Of a DNA stretch of 6,668 nt, positions 5,207-6,668 are shown piece after piece. Location of the stretch: positions 1-6,668 of the forward strand of contig CAYZAK010000062.1 in NCBI GenBank assembly GCA_964476445.1, given 5' to 3'. Every line of letters begins with the position of its first letter. Positions within the stretch are counted from its first letter, which is position 1. The position numbers and the translations under genes were made by a program. The notes beneath the pieces are model-generated. The model saw only the letters and a program-made list of their open reading frames with translations, did no database searches and was not told the DNA's origin. This stretch comes from CAYZAK01 sp964476445 (GTDB lineage: Bacteria > CG03 > SLGR01 > JAGXOG01).

Positions 5207-6668
5207 AACTTTTTACTTTTAAAAATACTTCCGGGGGAATGTTCACCCGTCCTATCCTTTTCATTTTTTTCTTACCCTCCTTTTGCTGCTCCAATAATTT
5301 GCGTTTCCGGGTCACATCCCCACCGTAAAGACCGGCAGTTACATTCTTTCTCAAAGCTGGAATATTCATCCGGGCCACTATGTTTTTACCCACTTTGGCC
5401 TGAAGAGGTATCTTAAACTGATGTCTGGGGATAATATCCTTAATTTTTTTTAAAATTTCTCTGCCCCGGGCTCTGGCTTCTTCATCGGTCATAACAAATG
5501 AAAAAGCATCTATCTCTTTTTTATTGACAAGTATCTGCAGTTTAGAAAGTTTGGATTCCCGGTAACCTATGTGCTTATAATCCAGAGAGGCATATCCCCG
5601 GCTAACCGACTTAAGCTGGCTGTAAAATTCTTCCACCATTTTTCTTAAAGGAAGTTCATATTTTACTATTACTCTCTGAGGATTAATATACCTCATCTCC
5701 AGATGATTCCCATAGCGACTTTCAAAAAGTTCAAATACATTTCCCATGTAGTTATCCGGTGTGATAACAGTACATTCCACATAAGGTTCCTTTACCCGGT
5801 CATAGCCAGTGGCTGGAAAATCTATGGGACTATCAATAATTTTTCCGTCCACTCTGTATTCTACCTGGGGGCGGGTCACAACTATACTTAAACCGTATTC
5901 ATCCTCTAAACGCCCCTTTATTATCTCCATATGCAAAACTCCCAGAAAACCACATCTAAAACCGGGGCCCAGGCTGGGAGAATCTTCGGGATGATAGGTA
6001 AAAGAAGTATCGTTAATACTTAATTTGTTAAATGCTTTTTTTAGTTTAGGATAATCGCCGTTTTCCACCGGATAAAAACCGGCAAACACAAACTGTTTTG
6101 GTTCTCTAAATCCTTCCAGAGGCGTATCTACACCTTTTCTCAAGGTAGTTATGGTATCTCCTATTTTAAGATTTTTAAGATTTTTCATCCCGCAAATAAT
6201 ATATCCTATCTCCCCGGCTTTCAATTTGCTAACCTTATGCATTTTTTCAACGCCAAAATAACCCAGCTCTTTAATTTTAAACTTTTTGCCGGTAGCTAAA
6301 AACTGTATCTCATCATTAATTTTAAACTGTCCACCGGTAACTTTCACATAGGCAATCGCTCCTTTATAAGAATTAAATACGGAATCAAAAACAAGGGCTG
6401 CTGTTCTATCGCCGGTTATCCTTTTAGGGGGGGGGGCCTCTTTTACTATCTTGTCCATAAGCTCTTTTACCCCCCAACCTTCTTTAGCACTCACCCGGGG
6501 AATATCATTGAGCTCTCCAAGTAAAGCTTCCAATTCCTTTTTAACTTTATCCGGGCGGGCGTTTTTTAGATCTATTTTGTTTAAAACAGGGATTATCTTC
6601 AGCCCGTTTTCTTTAGCTGCTTCATAGTTAGCCACCGTCTGCGCCTGTATTCCCTGCGAAGCATCCAC
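5196..6668 (-). CDS. lepA: Elongation factor 4 (LepA), 5' end missing
   Basis: A ribosome-associated translational GTPase that acts on stalled or back-translocated ribosomes or in initiation; it is cytosolic and peripherally membrane-associated. The visible 490 residues run to the true stop. The first visible codon, GTG, is the Val of the family's VDASQG segment rather than a start, so about 105-110 N-terminal residues (P-loop, switch regions, DxxG) lie beyond the edge. Present are NKID (30-33) for guanine recognition, SAKEG (60-64), an EF-Tu-like domain II (about 88-175), FRCGFLGVLHMEI (237-249), the EF-G-like region with SRGYASLDY (356-364), and the LepA-specific C-terminal domain with YGGDVTRKRKLLEQQKEGKK (448-467), which separates it from EF-G, TypA and TetM. 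No truncation or frameshift is visible. A C10 run on the coding strand encodes APPP (78-81), a conserved Pro-rich spot. Confidence 0.97.
   Translation of the reverse strand: MDASQGIQAQTVANYEAAKENGLKIIPVLNKIDLKNARPDKVKKELEALLGELNDIPRVSAKEGWGVKELMDKIVKEAPPPKRITGDRTAALVFDSVFNSYKGAIAYVKVTGGQFKINDEIQFLATGKKFKIKELGYFGVEKMHKVSKLKAGEIGYIICGMKNLKNLKIGDTITTLRKGVDTPLEGFREPKQFVFAGFYPVENGDYPKLKKAFNKLSINDTSFTYHPEDSPSLGPGFRCGFLGVLHMEIIKGRLEDEYGLSIVVTRPQVEYRVDGKIIDSPIDFPATGYDRVKEPYVECTVITPDNYMGNVFELFESRYGNHLEMRYINPQRVIVKYELPLRKMVEEFYSQLKSVSRGYASLDYKHIGYRESKLSKLQILVNKKEIDAFSFVMTDEEARARGREILKKIKDIIPRHQFKIPLQAKVGKNIVARMNIPALRKNVTAGLYGGDVTRKRKLLEQQKEGKKKMKRIGRVNIPPEVFLKVKSYGD

Overview
The window is AT-rich (roughly 39-40% GC by eye). 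It carries seven genes, all on the minus strand, packed so tightly that they look like one operon read from the right edge to the left edge. In transcription order these are lepA (5' end cut by the window edge), lepB (signal peptidase I), a ROK-family sugar kinase, a small lipoprotein with an AMPK-beta/CBM48-type glycogen-binding domain, a phosphofructokinase of the long 'plant/trypanosome/spirochaete' type, rlmN (radical-SAM 23S rRNA/tRNA methyltransferase) and a YycJ/WalJ-like metallo-beta-lactamase-fold hydrolase whose stop codon is the first three bases of the window.

Four of the six junctions are overlaps of 4 to 11 bp (lepA/lepB, lepB/ROK, ROK/lipoprotein, rlmN/MBL). The other two are gaps of 11 bp (lipoprotein/pfk) and 46 bp (pfk/rlmN). 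No stretch over 300 bases lacks a gene. I see no tRNA, rRNA, CRISPR array, insertion sequence, convincing promoter or intrinsic terminator. The 46-bp gap holds the only structured non-coding element, a perfect 11-bp inverted repeat.

The lepA-lepB pairing is widespread in bacteria. The insert of ROK kinase, CBM48 lipoprotein and phosphofructokinase gives the operon a sugar/alpha-glucan theme: phosphorylation of a hexose, commitment to glycolysis, and a cell-envelope protein that may touch a glucan. The lipobox (VVGC, with Ala at +2) and the two-membrane-segment signal peptidase would suit a diderm. The protein sequences read like an uncultured lineage near Omnitrophica/Elusimicrobia or a similarly deep-branching diderm, but this is a low-confidence impression from memory of homologues and no marker in the window settles it.

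I did not find an undescribed defence or mobile system. The points most worth a second look are the glycogen-binding lipoprotein among glycolytic genes, the active-site type of the phosphofructokinase, two structured junctions (pfk/rlmN and rlmN/MBL), a frame-correct slippery A-tract in the ROK gene, and a strong excess of the tetranucleotide CCGG.
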